Below are positions 29,093-37,551 of a DNA stretch of 64,000 nucleotides, piece after piece (within the stretch, counting starts at the first letter, position 1; the number at the start of each line of letters is the position of its first letter). A program made the translations under genes and the position numbers. This DNA is from DATKIY01 sp963726755 (lineage in GTDB: Bacteria; Actinomycetota; Actinomycetes; JAHEKZ01). Location of the stretch: contig CAVSDB010000003.1 of NCBI GenBank assembly GCA_963726755.1, positions 1,080,190 to 1,144,189 on the forward strand, read 5' to 3'. The notes under the pieces are model-generated. The model did not search any database. It worked only from the letters and a program-made list of their open reading frames with translations, and had not been told where the DNA came from.

Positions 29093-30364
29093 TTATCGAC
29101 GAGGTGATGAAAGAACGGGCAGCGCGACGGCCGACGCGCCCGCGGATGCCAGAGCCGCGACAGCGGCGCGAATGGCTCGACAGGACGCCGGCGCCGTGAG
29201 CGCCACGACGTGCACGTCGAGCGCCACGACTTTCTCGATCGGCACGTGGCACGTCGTCAGACTCGCGACGGCCGCGAGCCGTTCCGGCGACGTTCGGCGC
29301 ACGCTCAGAAACCATGGGCACACGGGCGGCTCGCGCAGCGCGCTGCCGCTCACCCGGCCCGGCGTCACGGCGGTCTGAACCGGCGTCGTCGACAGCCCGC
29401 CGGCGATCGCTTCGACGATGTCGTCGAGGATCGTGACGGCGGTGGCTTCGGGCCCGGCGCCTGGTCCGGCAAACAACACGTCGCCGGCCGCGCGCATCGG
29501 TCAGTTCGAGCGCGTTGGTGACGCCGTCGAGCCGCGCGAACGGATGGTCGGCCGGAACGAACGCGGGGCCGACCCACGCGCCGGCGGCCGCCGGGTCGAG
29601 CGACGGCAAACGCGACGGGCTTGATCGTGCCGCCCAGCCGCCGCGCGCCTGCGAAGTCGGCCGGGTCGAGCGACGTCGAGTCCCGTGCGCGGCAGATCGG
29701 CCGACCTGCACGTCGCGGCATCCGGCCAGGTGCAGCAGGATCGTGAGCTTCTCGGCCGCGTCACGACCGCTCGATGTCGGCCGAGCTGTCGGGCTCGGCA
29801 TAGCCGCGCGCCGTCGCGTCGGCCAGCGCGGTCGTCGAACGACGCGCCCTGCTCAATCGCGCCGACGATGAAGTGCGACGTGCCGTTGACGATGCCTTCG
29901 AGACGGCTGGCGGCGGAGATGAGCGGCCGGCGCGACAGCGAACCGAGAAACGGCACGCCGGCGAGCACCGCCGCGTCGCACGCGAGCGTCGTCTGGTGCC
30001 GTTCGGCGAGCGCGCGCAGCTCCGGACCGTGCGTGCGCCATCAGCGTCTTGTTCGCGGTCACGACCGGAATGCCCGCCCGCAGCGCCGCGACGACGAGCG
30101 TGCGCGCCGGTTCGACGCCGCCCAGCACTTCGACCACGAGGTCGACGTCACGGCCGATGGCGCGGGCGGCGTCGGTCGACGAGCGGCACGAGCGGGCCCT
30201 TCGCGCGCCTTCAACGCGTCGCGAACGAGCGCCCGTACCGGACGCAGTTCGACGCCGGCGTGAGCCAGCCGTTCGCGTTCGACGGCGGCGACGGTCGCGA
30301 CGGCCTGGCCGATGCGGCCGTACCCGAGCAGCGCGAGGCGCACGACGCGGACATCCTGATGCAC
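29093..30364 (-). CDS. hom: Homoserine dehydrogenase (frameshifted)
   Basis: NAD(P)-dependent reduction of aspartate semialdehyde to homoserine, the branch enzyme to methionine and threonine. The Rossmann start LALLGYGRIGQAVATV, then DVDLVVEVLGGVEPARTLVV, IPVVTANKTLMA, SRLEGIVNGTSHFIVGAIEQ, DAAEKLTILLHLAGC and PTGD-like GDVLFAGPGAGPEATA identify it. A C-terminal ACT-like region (PERLAAVASLTTCHVPIEKV) follows. Frameshifts lie near 30180, 30030, 29830, 29760, 29690, 29610 and 29495. The start is uncertain: GTG codons at 30364 and 30343 or an ATG at 30436 are possible, and the Rossmann strand favours the later ones. Regulated by the SAM-I riboswitch at 30623-30719. Confidence 0.82.
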
Positions 30365-30595
30365 GAGTCGATCGAGGGGAACTGAGAGCAAGCCCAAGCC
30401 CGGCCCAAACGCGGAATCCTGAAACACCTGATCCATCTGTCGACACCCGTTCCGTCATGTCGCCGGGCGCAGCTCCGCCAAAGCGCGGGGTCGGCCGATC
30501 CGAAACCCGCGCGCGGTGCTCGCGCCGTACTGGCCGTTCGCGCGGACGCTTCCGCGCGCATCGGCGTCGCTTCTACCGTGGGAACGAGTGATGCT

Positions 30596-30616
30596 GTCGA
30601 CGGCGGAGCCGCCGAC
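30596..30616 (-). promoter_or_regulatory. Hairpin just after the riboswitch (candidate expression platform)
   Basis: On the minus strand a GC-rich hairpin of about 8 bp with one G-U pair begins 6 nt after the aptamer's closing helix. No U-tract follows, so it is not a textbook terminator. The 230 bp from here to the hom start carry no convincing gene. Confidence 0.4.
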
Positions 30617-30622
30617 CTCGTT

Positions 30623-30719
30623 TTATCTTCCCCGGCAAAGGGCAGGAGTTAGCACCTGGGCGTTTGCCGCCTGGTTGCTGTGGCGTCGTCGGGCCTGTTC
30701 CCTCAGCCACTCGCGATAA
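30623..30719 (-). ncRNA. SAM-I (S-box) riboswitch
   Basis: Read on the minus strand, the 97-nt segment has the SAM-I consensus in order: TTATC closing strand, GAGTGGCTGAGGGA, AGGCCCGACGA, CAGCAACC, AGGTGCTAACTCCTGC, then GGAAGATAA closing the P1 helix. It lies between a strong promoter (30747-30775) and hom-metB, the expected position for repression of methionine synthesis when S-adenosylmethionine is abundant. Confidence 0.95.
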
Positions 30720-30746
30720 AGCCCGCAGCGATGCAGGCAGGCGACG

Positions 30747-30775
30747 AGAATACACACGACATCTACGTATGTCAA
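30747..30775 (-). promoter_or_regulatory. Promoter of the hom-metB transcript
   Basis: On the minus strand TTGACA (30775-30770), a 17-bp spacer and TATTCT (30752-30747) match a sigma-70 promoter. The start point would be near 30740, about 20 nt before the riboswitch aptamer. Confidence 0.7.
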
Positions 30776-30798
30776 TACAGTGATTAAACTATAAGCGC

Positions 30799-30860
30799 CA
30801 GCGACACCGAGCGAGCCGGGGGTGGGGCCCAGCGACACCGAGCGAGCTGGGGGTGGGGCC
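30799..30860. repeat. 31-bp tandem duplication
   Basis: Two adjacent 31-bp units (30799-30829 and 30830-30860) differ at one base. A partial third unit (CCAGCGAGCGAG) follows. It lies between the divergent hom promoter and the end of the VOC gene. Confidence 0.8.
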
Positions 30861-30886
30861 CCAGCGAGCGAGTAAAGAAAAGAGGA

Positions 30887-31379
30887 CTACCGTTCGTCCA
30901 GAAGGCCCTCGACGTCGAGCGCGCGCGTGAACATGGTGAGCTTGCCACTGGCGTCGCGCGGCCACTGCTCTTTCGGCCGGTCCCAGTAGAGCTCGACGCC
31001 GTTCTCGTCCGGGTCGCGCAGATACAGCGCCTCGCTGACGCCGTGGTCGGACGCGCCGTCGAGCGCGATGCCGGCCGCGAGCACGCGCCGCAGCGCCACC
31101 GGCCAGCGCCGCGCGCGTCGGATAGCGAATGGCGGTGTGATAAAGCCCGGTGCTGCCGGGCGGCGGCGGCGATCCGCCCAGGCTTTCCCAGGTGTTGAGG
31201 CCGATGTGATGGTGGTAGCCGCCGGCCGAGACGAACGCCGCGCCGGTCCCGTACCGCATCATCAGTTCGAAGCCGAGCACGCCGCAGTAGAACCCGATCG
31301 CGCGCTCGAGGTCCGCCACTTTCAGATGCACGTGGCCGATGTCGACGCCAGGGTCGATCGGACGCGAAGGTGTCGTCAT
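30887..31379 (-). CDS. VOC (glyoxalase/dioxygenase) superfamily protein
   Basis: MTTPSRPIDPGVDIGHVHLK begins a vicinal-oxygen-chelate fold: metal-ligand histidine in IGHVHLKVADLERAIGFYCG, AAFVSAGGYHHHIGLNTWES in the middle, and RDPDENGVELYWDRP with the C-terminal glutamate. The layout is close to catechol 2,3-dioxygenase-like (CatE) proteins with both halves present. One frameshift lies near 31100. About 165 residues, cytoplasmic. It follows a small membrane protein gene by 14 bp on the same strand. Substrate unknown. Confidence 0.85.
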
Positions 31380-31393
31380 GGCTGAGAAGCGCC

Positions 31394-31615
31394 CTAGAGG
31401 TAGCGGCGGGCCAGCACGACGCCCATCGTGAGCGCCGTGAAGAGGAACGCCACATAGGCCACGGGCCTGAGCACCGGCCGTGTCGCGGAGACCTTCAGCG
31501 CGACCAAACCCGCACCCAGGCCCATGAGCCCGGTGGCTTCGACCCACGCGCCGCGCGACGCTTGATAGGCGGCGGCCGCAAACGCAAGGGCGATGACGAA
31601 GTACCTCGACAACAC
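31394..31615 (-). CDS. Small membrane protein, hypothetical
   Basis: This is a 73-residue protein with two or three membrane segments (FVIALAFAAAAYQASRG, ATGLMGLGAGLVALKV, VAYVAFLFTALTMGVVLA). It ends 14 bp before the VOC gene and starts 9 bp after the stop of the upstream secreted-protein gene, so it is probably part of the same minus-strand operon. No family recognised. Confidence 0.65.
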   Translation of the reverse strand: MLSRYFVIALAFAAAAYQASRGAWVEATGLMGLGAGLVALKVSATRPVLRPVAYVAFLFTALTMGVVLARRYL

Positions 31616-31624
31616 CGGGACGGC

Positions 31625-32260
31625 CTACTGCGCCCGGTCGTACACCCGCTTGATGTCGCCGACCTGCACGTTGCGCATCATCCGGCTGTCAGCCTTGACG
31701 GTGACGGTGAGCTGTTTGCCGTCGGGGCTCACCGAATACGTCTCGACGACGTGCAGGGTCTCGGTGCTCAACATGTCACGGGTGAACTTGTCGCCGTCCC
31801 ATTTGGCCTTCGACTCGACGACACCGGTCGGCGTGGGGGTGCTCTGCTTCTTGCCGTCGGTCGTGTGCGCGTAGCGCGGGCCCTTGGTCGGGTCGTTCAG
31901 GATCATCTTGACGTCGGTGGCCGTGGCCTGAATCGCCATGATGGTCGGCGCGGTGAAAAACATCGCCTTCATCGCGTTGAACTTCTGGGCCTCCTGCTGC
32001 CCGAGCGACCCGCCGTCGGCCTGCGCGCTGCCCCGTTCGACCCCGCTTTCACCAGGCACGCCGCCGCCCGCGGCGGGCGGGCGCGCGATTTTCGGAGGCG
32101 GCGGACCGTTCGGATTCACGCTCGCCTCGGCGTTGAGTTTCCAGGTGCCGGAAATCGCCGGCACTGGCTTCTGCTTCGCGCTGACCCCGCTCGTAGTCCC
32201 CAGGGCGAACACCGCGAACAGCACAACCATGATTGCTGATCGAACAAACCGGCCTCTCAT
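31625..32260 (-). CDS. Secreted protein, paralogue of the next gene
   Basis: This is an intact 211-residue protein with a signal peptide ending GVSA and a Pro/Gly-rich stretch (residues about 50-75). The mature region begins PAISGTWKLNAEASVNPNGP and ends with KWDGDKFTRDMLSTETLHVV, YSVSPDGKQLTVTVKADSRM and VKRVYDRAQ-like IKRVYDRAQ. The SGTWKLN start and repeated beta-strand pattern resemble small lipocalin-like acidobacterial secreted proteins. The gene at 32301 shares the SGTW/TGSW start, the WDG motif and the YDR-x-Q ending, so the pair are tandem paralogues. Function unknown. Confidence 0.7.
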   Translation of the reverse strand: MRGRFVRSAIMVVLFAVFALGTTSGVSAKQKPVPAISGTWKLNAEASVNPNGPPPPKIARPPAAGGGVPGESGVERGSAQADGGSLGQQEAQKFNAMKAMFFTAPTIMAIQATATDVKMILNDPTKGPRYAHTTDGKKQSTPTPTGVVESKAKWDGDKFTRDMLSTETLHVVETYSVSPDGKQLTVTVKADSRMMRNVQVGDIKRVYDRAQ

Positions 32261-32300
32261 CGAACACGCCTCCTCGTCATGCGGTGGACTTGCAAACGGC

Positions 32301-33122
32301 TCACTGTAACCGATCGTAAACGCGATTGGCTCCGACGACGGGCGGATTCTTGCCCTTGCCGATCACGCGGATGATCGCAAACAAGCGGGAGCCGTCGGTG
32401 CTGAGAAAGTAGGCCTCGGTCATGCGGAACCCGTACGACGCCTCGATTTCCTTGATGAGCTGGGGGCCATCCCAGTGAATCCTGGCCTGGTACTGCGCCG
32501 CGCCCAGCTGATACTTCTGCTTCTTTCCGTTCGACAGATACGTCCGCTCGCGGTCGAGGTCGTCCTTGAACGTGACGCTGTCGGCCCCGACGGTGATCGT
32601 CCACCGGCGGGCCATCTCGAGCAGATCGCGCTGGGTGTCGCGCAGCTCGGCCATCGCCAGTGCGGAACCCAGGCCGCCCATGCCGAGGCTCTGGCCGTCC
32701 ATGCTGGTGCGCGAGAACCCGTCGGGCGGCGGGCCCCCTGCACCCATCACCGACCCGCCGGGCGCATCGCTGGGCATCGAGCCGGGCCCAAGACGCGTCG
32801 GCAGATTCGCGGCGGCCGGATTCTTGGGATCGAGTGGCACCGATGACGAGGCAGGGTCCGCCGTCGAGCCTCCCGGCGCGCCGGCGGTCAGAGGGCGTCT
32901 CGGCCCCTTCCCGAGCTCCGGGCGCCCGGTGGCGGCGTTGATGCTGTCTTCTTCGCTGTAGACCCAGCTCCCGGTGAAGGCCTCGCGCCCTGGCGCATTG
33001 GGAGACGGCTTCGGCACGACCGGGGCCTGCGGCCCTTGGCGCGCCAGTATCGGCACGGCGACCGTGGCGGCAAGAACCACCGGCAGCACGCCCATCAACC
33101 TCGCACGCCACGGGCTCGGCAT
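32301..33122 (-). CDS. Secreted protein, paralogue of the preceding gene
   Basis: The chosen start at 33122 (MPSPWRARLMGVLPVVLAAT) has AAGGTGG 9 nt upstream and gives a clear signal peptide; the same frame is open 39 bp further up. The mature part starts REAFTGSWVYSEEDSINAAT, with a Gly/Pro-rich middle. It ends RRWTITVGADSVTFKDDLDR, RIHWDGPQLIKEIEASYGFR, YFLSTDGSRLFAIIRVIGKG and NRVYDRLQ. Architecture and ending match the shorter paralogue at 31625, 40 bp away. Function unknown. Confidence 0.7.
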   Translation of the reverse strand: MPSPWRARLMGVLPVVLAATVAVPILARQGPQAPVVPKPSPNAPGREAFTGSWVYSEEDSINAATGRPELGKGPRRPLTAGAPGGSTADPASSSVPLDPKNPAAANLPTRLGPGSMPSDAPGGSVMGAGGPPPDGFSRTSMDGQSLGMGGLGSALAMAELRDTQRDLLEMARRWTITVGADSVTFKDDLDRERTYLSNGKKQKYQLGAAQYQARIHWDGPQLIKEIEASYGFRMTEAYFLSTDGSRLFAIIRVIGKGKNPPVVGANRVYDRLQ

Positions 33123-33256
33123 ACCCACTACCACCTTACTGCAGCCGGCCTCCGGCGTCACGTCGATCGTGATCGGGCGCTACGGCCAGACGGGCGGGCG
33201 TGGATGCTCGGGCTGGTGGCGGCGCGAGACGTCGATCGCGAGCGATCGAAACGCGC

Positions 33257-33613
33257 TCACGCCGCGGGCCGGACCTCGCCGCTGAGCCATTCCGCGATGC
33301 GCTCACGCGACCAGCGGTGGTCGTCGTTCAGGTGCACGAGCAGTGCTGCGAGGAAGATCCGTTTCTTGCAGCCGTGCTCGGGGCACGGCTTGACGGTGTC
33401 GAGGCACTCGAAGAACCAGTCGAGATCGCGCGTGGGCCGCTTGCCGCCCGCATCGGTCGGCATCCGATACATCGCCTCGTAGGCCGCTCCCAGGGCGCAC
33501 GACGCGTCGCGTCCCTGGTAGTAGTCGCCAAAGGCCTGCTCCGGCCTGCGCTTCATGCCATCGCGAATGAACGCCGCAAGCTCTTTCTCGTCGTGTCGCT
33601 CGGCTGAGTGCAT
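33257..33613 (-). CDS. Hypothetical protein with CPEHGC motif
   Basis: This is an intact 118-residue soluble protein, rich in charged residues (ERHDEKELAAFIRDGMKRRP). It contains DASCALGAAYEAMYRMP, a cysteine pair TVKPCPEHGCKKRIFLAALL and LNDDHRWSRERIAEWLSGEV. The cysteines and nearby histidines could bind a metal. No family is recognised. The 90 bp downstream of it and the 80 bp upstream, up to the large hairpin, hold nothing else. Confidence 0.6.
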   Translation of the reverse strand: MHSAERHDEKELAAFIRDGMKRRPEQAFGDYYQGRDASCALGAAYEAMYRMPTDAGGKRPTRDLDWFFECLDTVKPCPEHGCKKRIFLAALLVHLNDDHRWSRERIAEWLSGEVRPAA

Positions 33614-33672
33614 GGCGAACCTCCTCGGCTGGCCCGAGTCTAGCAGAGGGGGGGTGGCCGAGGGCGGACAGG

Positions 33673-33767
33673 AGAAAGACGCCGGGGGCTGGTGGCGCGG
33701 GGACGGGTCTTGCTAGCGCAAGCTAGACCCGTCCCCTCGGAGCGCCACCAACCCCCCGGCGTCTTTT
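33673..33767. terminator. Large hairpin: dispersed palindrome copy 3 with locus-specific arms
   Basis: The 38-bp palindrome at 33699-33736 is flanked by arms 33673-33698 and 33742-33767. The arms are near-perfect reverse complements of each other (one mismatch, one gap) but unrelated to the arms of other copies. Reading the minus strand, the hairpin starts directly after the stop codon of the TonB-like gene (33768) and ends in GTCTTTCTCCT. The position and stem suggest a transcription terminator. Confidence 0.75.
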
Positions 33768-36527
33768 CTAGAACCGGACGCTGACCCCCAGACGAATCGT
33801 CCGCGGCGGCTGCACAGCTGTCGTCTGTCGGAAGAGCGCGCCGGTCACCGGGTTCTCTTCCACCTCGAGCGCCTGATTCGCCAGATTGAAGATGTCGAGG
33901 CGCACGGCGGCGTCGTGGCCGGCTACCTTCAGGCCCTTCTCGACACGCACGTCGATCGTCGACGTGAACGTGAAGCGCGTCCGGCCCGTGCGATACGCGG
34001 GAATCGCCTCGGGCCCCTGCGCGAGGTTGGTCGCGACGACCACGCGCGAGAACGGCTGACCGTCCTGATAGCGCACGGTGACGCCCACGCGAACGTCATG
34101 CGCGCCGTGATAGGTCGTCGACCACTTCGCCACGTACGACCGATCGAAAAAGATCGAGCCGACCGAATAGGACGCGGCGTTCGGATTCTCGTACCGCTCG
34201 CCGACGACGCCCTGGTCGTTCTCGAGAGAGCCGAATCCACGGTTGCCGCCCATCGCTTTGGTGCGATACGCCATCGCGCCAAACGATGAGTACCAGCTGG
34301 CCGACGTGTACGTCGAACTCACTTCGGCGCCCTCGTAGAGCGCGCTGGCGCCGGCCGGATTGCTCAGCACGAAGCGGTCGTGCCCGAAACTGGCCGGCAG
34401 CCGATCGTAGATCGTCAGCAGCCGATCGTCGCTCGGGCTCGAGTAATCCTCGCCCTGATCGGGCACGGTGAGCGTCCGGTAGTCGGCCGCCGTCACGCCC
34501 GTGTTCACCGAGCCGAGGATGTCGTGCTCGCGCCGGAACACGAGTGCCCCGCGAAAGACGTGCGACTCGCCGAACTGGCGCGTGATGCCAAGCGTCCACT
34601 CGTCGGTACGGGGCGCCCGCAGGTTGGACGCAATCGAGGCCACGGGCTGACCGCGCCCGGCCTGCGCGACGAGCACGCCGAGCTCACCCGGGTCGAATTG
34701 CTGATTCTGATTGAGATCGTTCCAGCGATACACAAGCGCGCCCGACTCGCCGGGATCCCCAAACGCCAGCAGATCGGTCGTGAGCCGCGGGTGATAACGC
34801 CCGTAGCCGCCGAAGACGGTCAGCCACCCCGGATGCCAGCGAAACGACAGGCGAGGCGCGAAGGTGTACCAGGTCGTGCCCGATCCGCCGCGCGCCCGGC
34901 CGGTCGAGATGTCGCCTCGGATCCCAGCCATGATGCCCAGACGCGATCCCACCGCGATCTCATCGGCACCGTAGAACTGCACGCCCAGCACGCGTCGGCG
35001 CGACCCGGCCGCCGGCATGGAATCGAGCCAGACGCGCGCGGGAATGCCGTCAACCATCTCCGCCACGGTCGGGGCGGTCAACACGTGACCGGTCGAGATC
35101 GACTCACCCGCCGTGACGCCGACGCGCAGGCTGTGGTCCATGCCCCGTGCGCGAACGTCGTGGGGCTGAAGCTCGGCGCGCCCCTCCCACCGCGTGACCG
35201 TCGCCGCCGACGGCGCGAGCGGCACGGGGCCATCGAAGATGCGATCCATCGTGCCGCCGTTGGCCGTGGCGATCTTCGGCGTCAAGTTCCCGTGTTGAAC
35301 ACCAAACGACAACTGCCGCCGCCCGCCGGAACCGCCGAGCCGGTCCCACGTCGCCTGCGACTGAAAGAACGTGTCGCGTTCGGTCGAGCCGCGGTTGGCG
35401 AACTGGAGCCGTCCGTCGTACGGACGCGCCGACCCCTGAATCGCGGCGATGAGCCGAATCTCGTCGCGATCGTTCGGTCTGGCCACGACGGTCGCAAACA
35501 GGGCCTGGCTCTGACTCTTGGGCAGCCTCGTGTCGGTGCGATCCCGGATGTCCGCGCTCGCGAAGTCGTCCGACACGAACAGGCCCACGCGTTCGCGAAG
35601 CCGGGTGCCGAACTGAAATCCCAGCCCGGTCCAATCGTCCAGGCGCCCGATCGACGGCTTGCCCGCAGTCGCATTGGTCGAGGCCATCGGCCCGGCCGTG
35701 AACCCCAGATCGAATTGTCCCTGCGGCTCGTGTGGCGGCCGGCGCGGCACCAGCACGATCGACGTGCCCGACGCCGCCACCTCGACTGGAGCCGTGCCCG
35801 TCGTGAGCCCGACCATCTCGACGCCGCTCAAGCTCGCCAGCATCGGCAGAATCCCGAGCGCCGTGGGATTCCACACGTCGACGTCGCCAAATGCGATCGA
35901 CGTGGTGTTGAACGACGCGCCGCGGTTGCCGATGAGCGCGGACCGTCCGGTGCCGAGCCCGCCGTTGTCGATCCGGTCGGCGATGAGAAACGGCGCCGCC
36001 GTGTCGATGAGCGCCCACAGATCTCCGCTCGACGGCAAACTGCGAAGCTGCTCGGCGTGAAAATCGGTGCCCTCGCCGTCCCGGCGACGCTCGACGACCT
36101 CGAGCCGCGATGCGCCCGCCGCCGCGAGCGTCATCGTGGCTTGAAGAAACAGGATCTCGCCGGTCCGCACGTCGATGTCCGCCGCAATCGGCGTGGTGCC
36201 CGAGAACGCGACGGTGACGTGATACCGGCCGGCCGGCACGCCCCTGAACGTGGCCGTGCCCGTACCGGTGACGGTGCCCGACCAGTACCGATTCGACTCC
36301 TGTTCAGCCTGTAACCCGATCGACGAGACGCCCGCAGCCGGGCTCATGGGCTGCGACACGCGGATGCGAAGCACCGAGCCGGTGTCGGCCGCCCGTGCGG
36401 CCACCGGCACGAGCAGCGCGAGAGCCGTCACCGCCGCCGCCCTCAATAGAAGTGAACTGAAGTGTGTAGATGAAGAACAAGCACGCCCGGCGTCCGGCAC
36501 GCCGCAAAGCATAGTACGAATCGACAC
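33768..36527 (-). CDS. TonB-dependent receptor-like outer-membrane protein
   Basis: This is an intact 919-residue protein with a signal peptide (hydrophobic core LLLRAAAVTALALLVPVAAR). A carboxypeptidase-regulatory-like segment (GTATFRGVPAGRYHVTVAFS, residues about 50-135) precedes a plug-like region (DLWALIDTAAPFLIAD, LIGNRGASFNTTSIAFGDVD, LASLSGVEMVGLTTGTAPVE). A long barrel follows (YGRYHPRLTTDLLAFGDPG, VSSTYTSASWYSSFGAM), ending TIRLGVSVRF with terminal phenylalanine. This is the architecture of acidobacterial Oar/TonB receptors; a clear TonB box is not seen. Transport substrate unknown. It is free of frameshifts, unlike the receptor at 20066. Confidence 0.8.
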   Translation of the reverse strand: MSIRTMLCGVPDAGRACSSSTHFSSLLLRAAAVTALALLVPVAARAADTGSVLRIRVSQPMSPAAGVSSIGLQAEQESNRYWSGTVTGTGTATFRGVPAGRYHVTVAFSGTTPIAADIDVRTGEILFLQATMTLAAAGASRLEVVERRRDGEGTDFHAEQLRSLPSSGDLWALIDTAAPFLIADRIDNGGLGTGRSALIGNRGASFNTTSIAFGDVDVWNPTALGILPMLASLSGVEMVGLTTGTAPVEVAASGTSIVLVPRRPPHEPQGQFDLGFTAGPMASTNATAGKPSIGRLDDWTGLGFQFGTRLRERVGLFVSDDFASADIRDRTDTRLPKSQSQALFATVVARPNDRDEIRLIAAIQGSARPYDGRLQFANRGSTERDTFFQSQATWDRLGGSGGRRQLSFGVQHGNLTPKIATANGGTMDRIFDGPVPLAPSAATVTRWEGRAELQPHDVRARGMDHSLRVGVTAGESISTGHVLTAPTVAEMVDGIPARVWLDSMPAAGSRRRVLGVQFYGADEIAVGSRLGIMAGIRGDISTGRARGGSGTTWYTFAPRLSFRWHPGWLTVFGGYGRYHPRLTTDLLAFGDPGESGALVYRWNDLNQNQQFDPGELGVLVAQAGRGQPVASIASNLRAPRTDEWTLGITRQFGESHVFRGALVFRREHDILGSVNTGVTAADYRTLTVPDQGEDYSSPSDDRLLTIYDRLPASFGHDRFVLSNPAGASALYEGAEVSSTYTSASWYSSFGAMAYRTKAMGGNRGFGSLENDQGVVGERYENPNAASYSVGSIFFDRSYVAKWSTTYHGAHDVRVGVTVRYQDGQPFSRVVVATNLAQGPEAIPAYRTGRTRFTFTSTIDVRVEKGLKVAGHDAAVRLDIFNLANQALEVEENPVTGALFRQTTAVQPPRTIRLGVSVRF

Positions 36528-36565
36528 GTGCGACTAGGCCGCGCGCCTGTCGCCGCCGCGCGCGC

Positions 36566-37438
36566 CTACCGCGACCACGCCGGGGTGAGCACCTGCCCGC
36601 GATCGTGACGGGTCGTGAGACTGACCAGGCTGAGCATCGGATCAGGCCACGTGTAGGTGACGACGTACTGCGAGAGCCACAGCACGGCCAGTCGCCTGCC
36701 CGCGTCGGCCATCGCGGATGGCGCCGCCACCGTCTCGCGCAACGCGCCGCCCAGCTGCGTGCCCGACGAGAGCAGGTCGTCGAGCCCGTTGCGGCGGACG
36801 GGCGAGCCCGGGGCCGCCGGCGGCGCGACTTCAATCGTCCACACGGCAGTCTTGAGCCGCATCAATGCATCAGTCAGCCGGTACGGCTCGCCGATCTGAC
36901 CGTCGTCGGCCCGACGCTTGATCAACGCGAGGACAATGAGCCGATCGGTCGGCGCGGCGCGAAGCGCCAGACACGCATCGATCACCGCGTCCACAAACGG
37001 GAGCCGTCCGGCCGAGACGAGCCGATCGAACGCGGCGCGCTCGCCCGGCGCGTCCCGCGACAGCATCGTGACGGCGGAACTCGACGGCAGGCTCGTCATG
37101 ACACCGACCTGACTGGCGGGACTGCCCGACTGCACCGCGGCGGCCACCTGGTCGGCCGCGCGTGTCAGGTCGCCGAGATCGGCCGGCGCGAACCCTTCAG
37201 CGACAATCGCCACCGCCAACGGATCGGACGCGCGTTCGGCGCCAAGCGACACCTGTCGAACGCCGCCGTCGCGCAGCACGAGATCCTCCGATCCCAGGCC
37301 GACGACGGGCTTGCGGGCTTCGTCGACCACCGTGGCGTAGATTTGCGCCCGGCCGGCCTGTTGGGCGCCGGCCGTCGCCGACGCCATCGCCAGCGACAGC
37401 AGCACCACGCGAGCGCGACCTCGAATCCTGAGCGCCAT
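36566..37438 (-). CDS. Secreted VWFA-related (acidobacterial-type) protein
   Basis: About 290 residues with a signal peptide (VVLLSLAMASATAGA). The mature N-terminus QIYATVVDEARKPVVGLGSE, then DLVLRDGGVRQVSLG, and PLAVAIVAEGF is the pattern of the VWFA-related acidobacterial domain family. Later it reads LPFVDAVIDACLALRAAPTD, RLIVLALI and AVWTIEVAPPA. The MIDAS metal residues of true von Willebrand A domains are not obvious (DPLAVAIVAEG instead of DxSxS). It ends 38 bp before the TonB-like gene on the same strand. Start at 37438 chosen for the signal peptide; the frame is open further up. Confidence 0.65.
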   Translation of the reverse strand: MALRIRGRARVVLLSLAMASATAGAQQAGRAQIYATVVDEARKPVVGLGSEDLVLRDGGVRQVSLGAERASDPLAVAIVAEGFAPADLGDLTRAADQVAAAVQSGSPASQVGVMTSLPSSSAVTMLSRDAPGERAAFDRLVSAGRLPFVDAVIDACLALRAAPTDRLIVLALIKRRADDGQIGEPYRLTDALMRLKTAVWTIEVAPPAAPGSPVRRNGLDDLLSSGTQLGGALRETVAAPSAMADAGRRLAVLWLSQYVVTYTWPDPMLSLVSLTTRHDRGQVLTPAWSR

Positions 37439-37551
37439 GACGCTGATCTCGAGAGCAGCATAGCAGCGCATCCCGCTCTGGGGCCGGATCGCCTCGCGTG
37501 CGTCGCTGCGTGACATACTGTCGGGCGGAGTTGCCCCCAGCCGTGCGCGAC

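Noticed and set aside
30437..30622. Possible homoserine acyltransferase gene fragment between riboswitch and hom
   Set aside because: No frame in this 186-bp stretch shows acyltransferase motifs, so it is treated as leader.
30516..30719. Plus-strand 67-codon open frame
   Set aside because: It coincides with the reverse complement of the SAM-I riboswitch, whose conserved core explains the sequence.
30799..30860. Possible CRISPR or attachment site
   Set aside because: This is an immediate tandem duplication with no spacers, integrase or tRNA nearby.
34380..36314. Long plus-strand open frame opposite the TonB-like receptor
   Set aside because: The high-GC antisense frame lacks motifs, while the minus-strand protein has a signal peptide, plug and barrel features and is complete.
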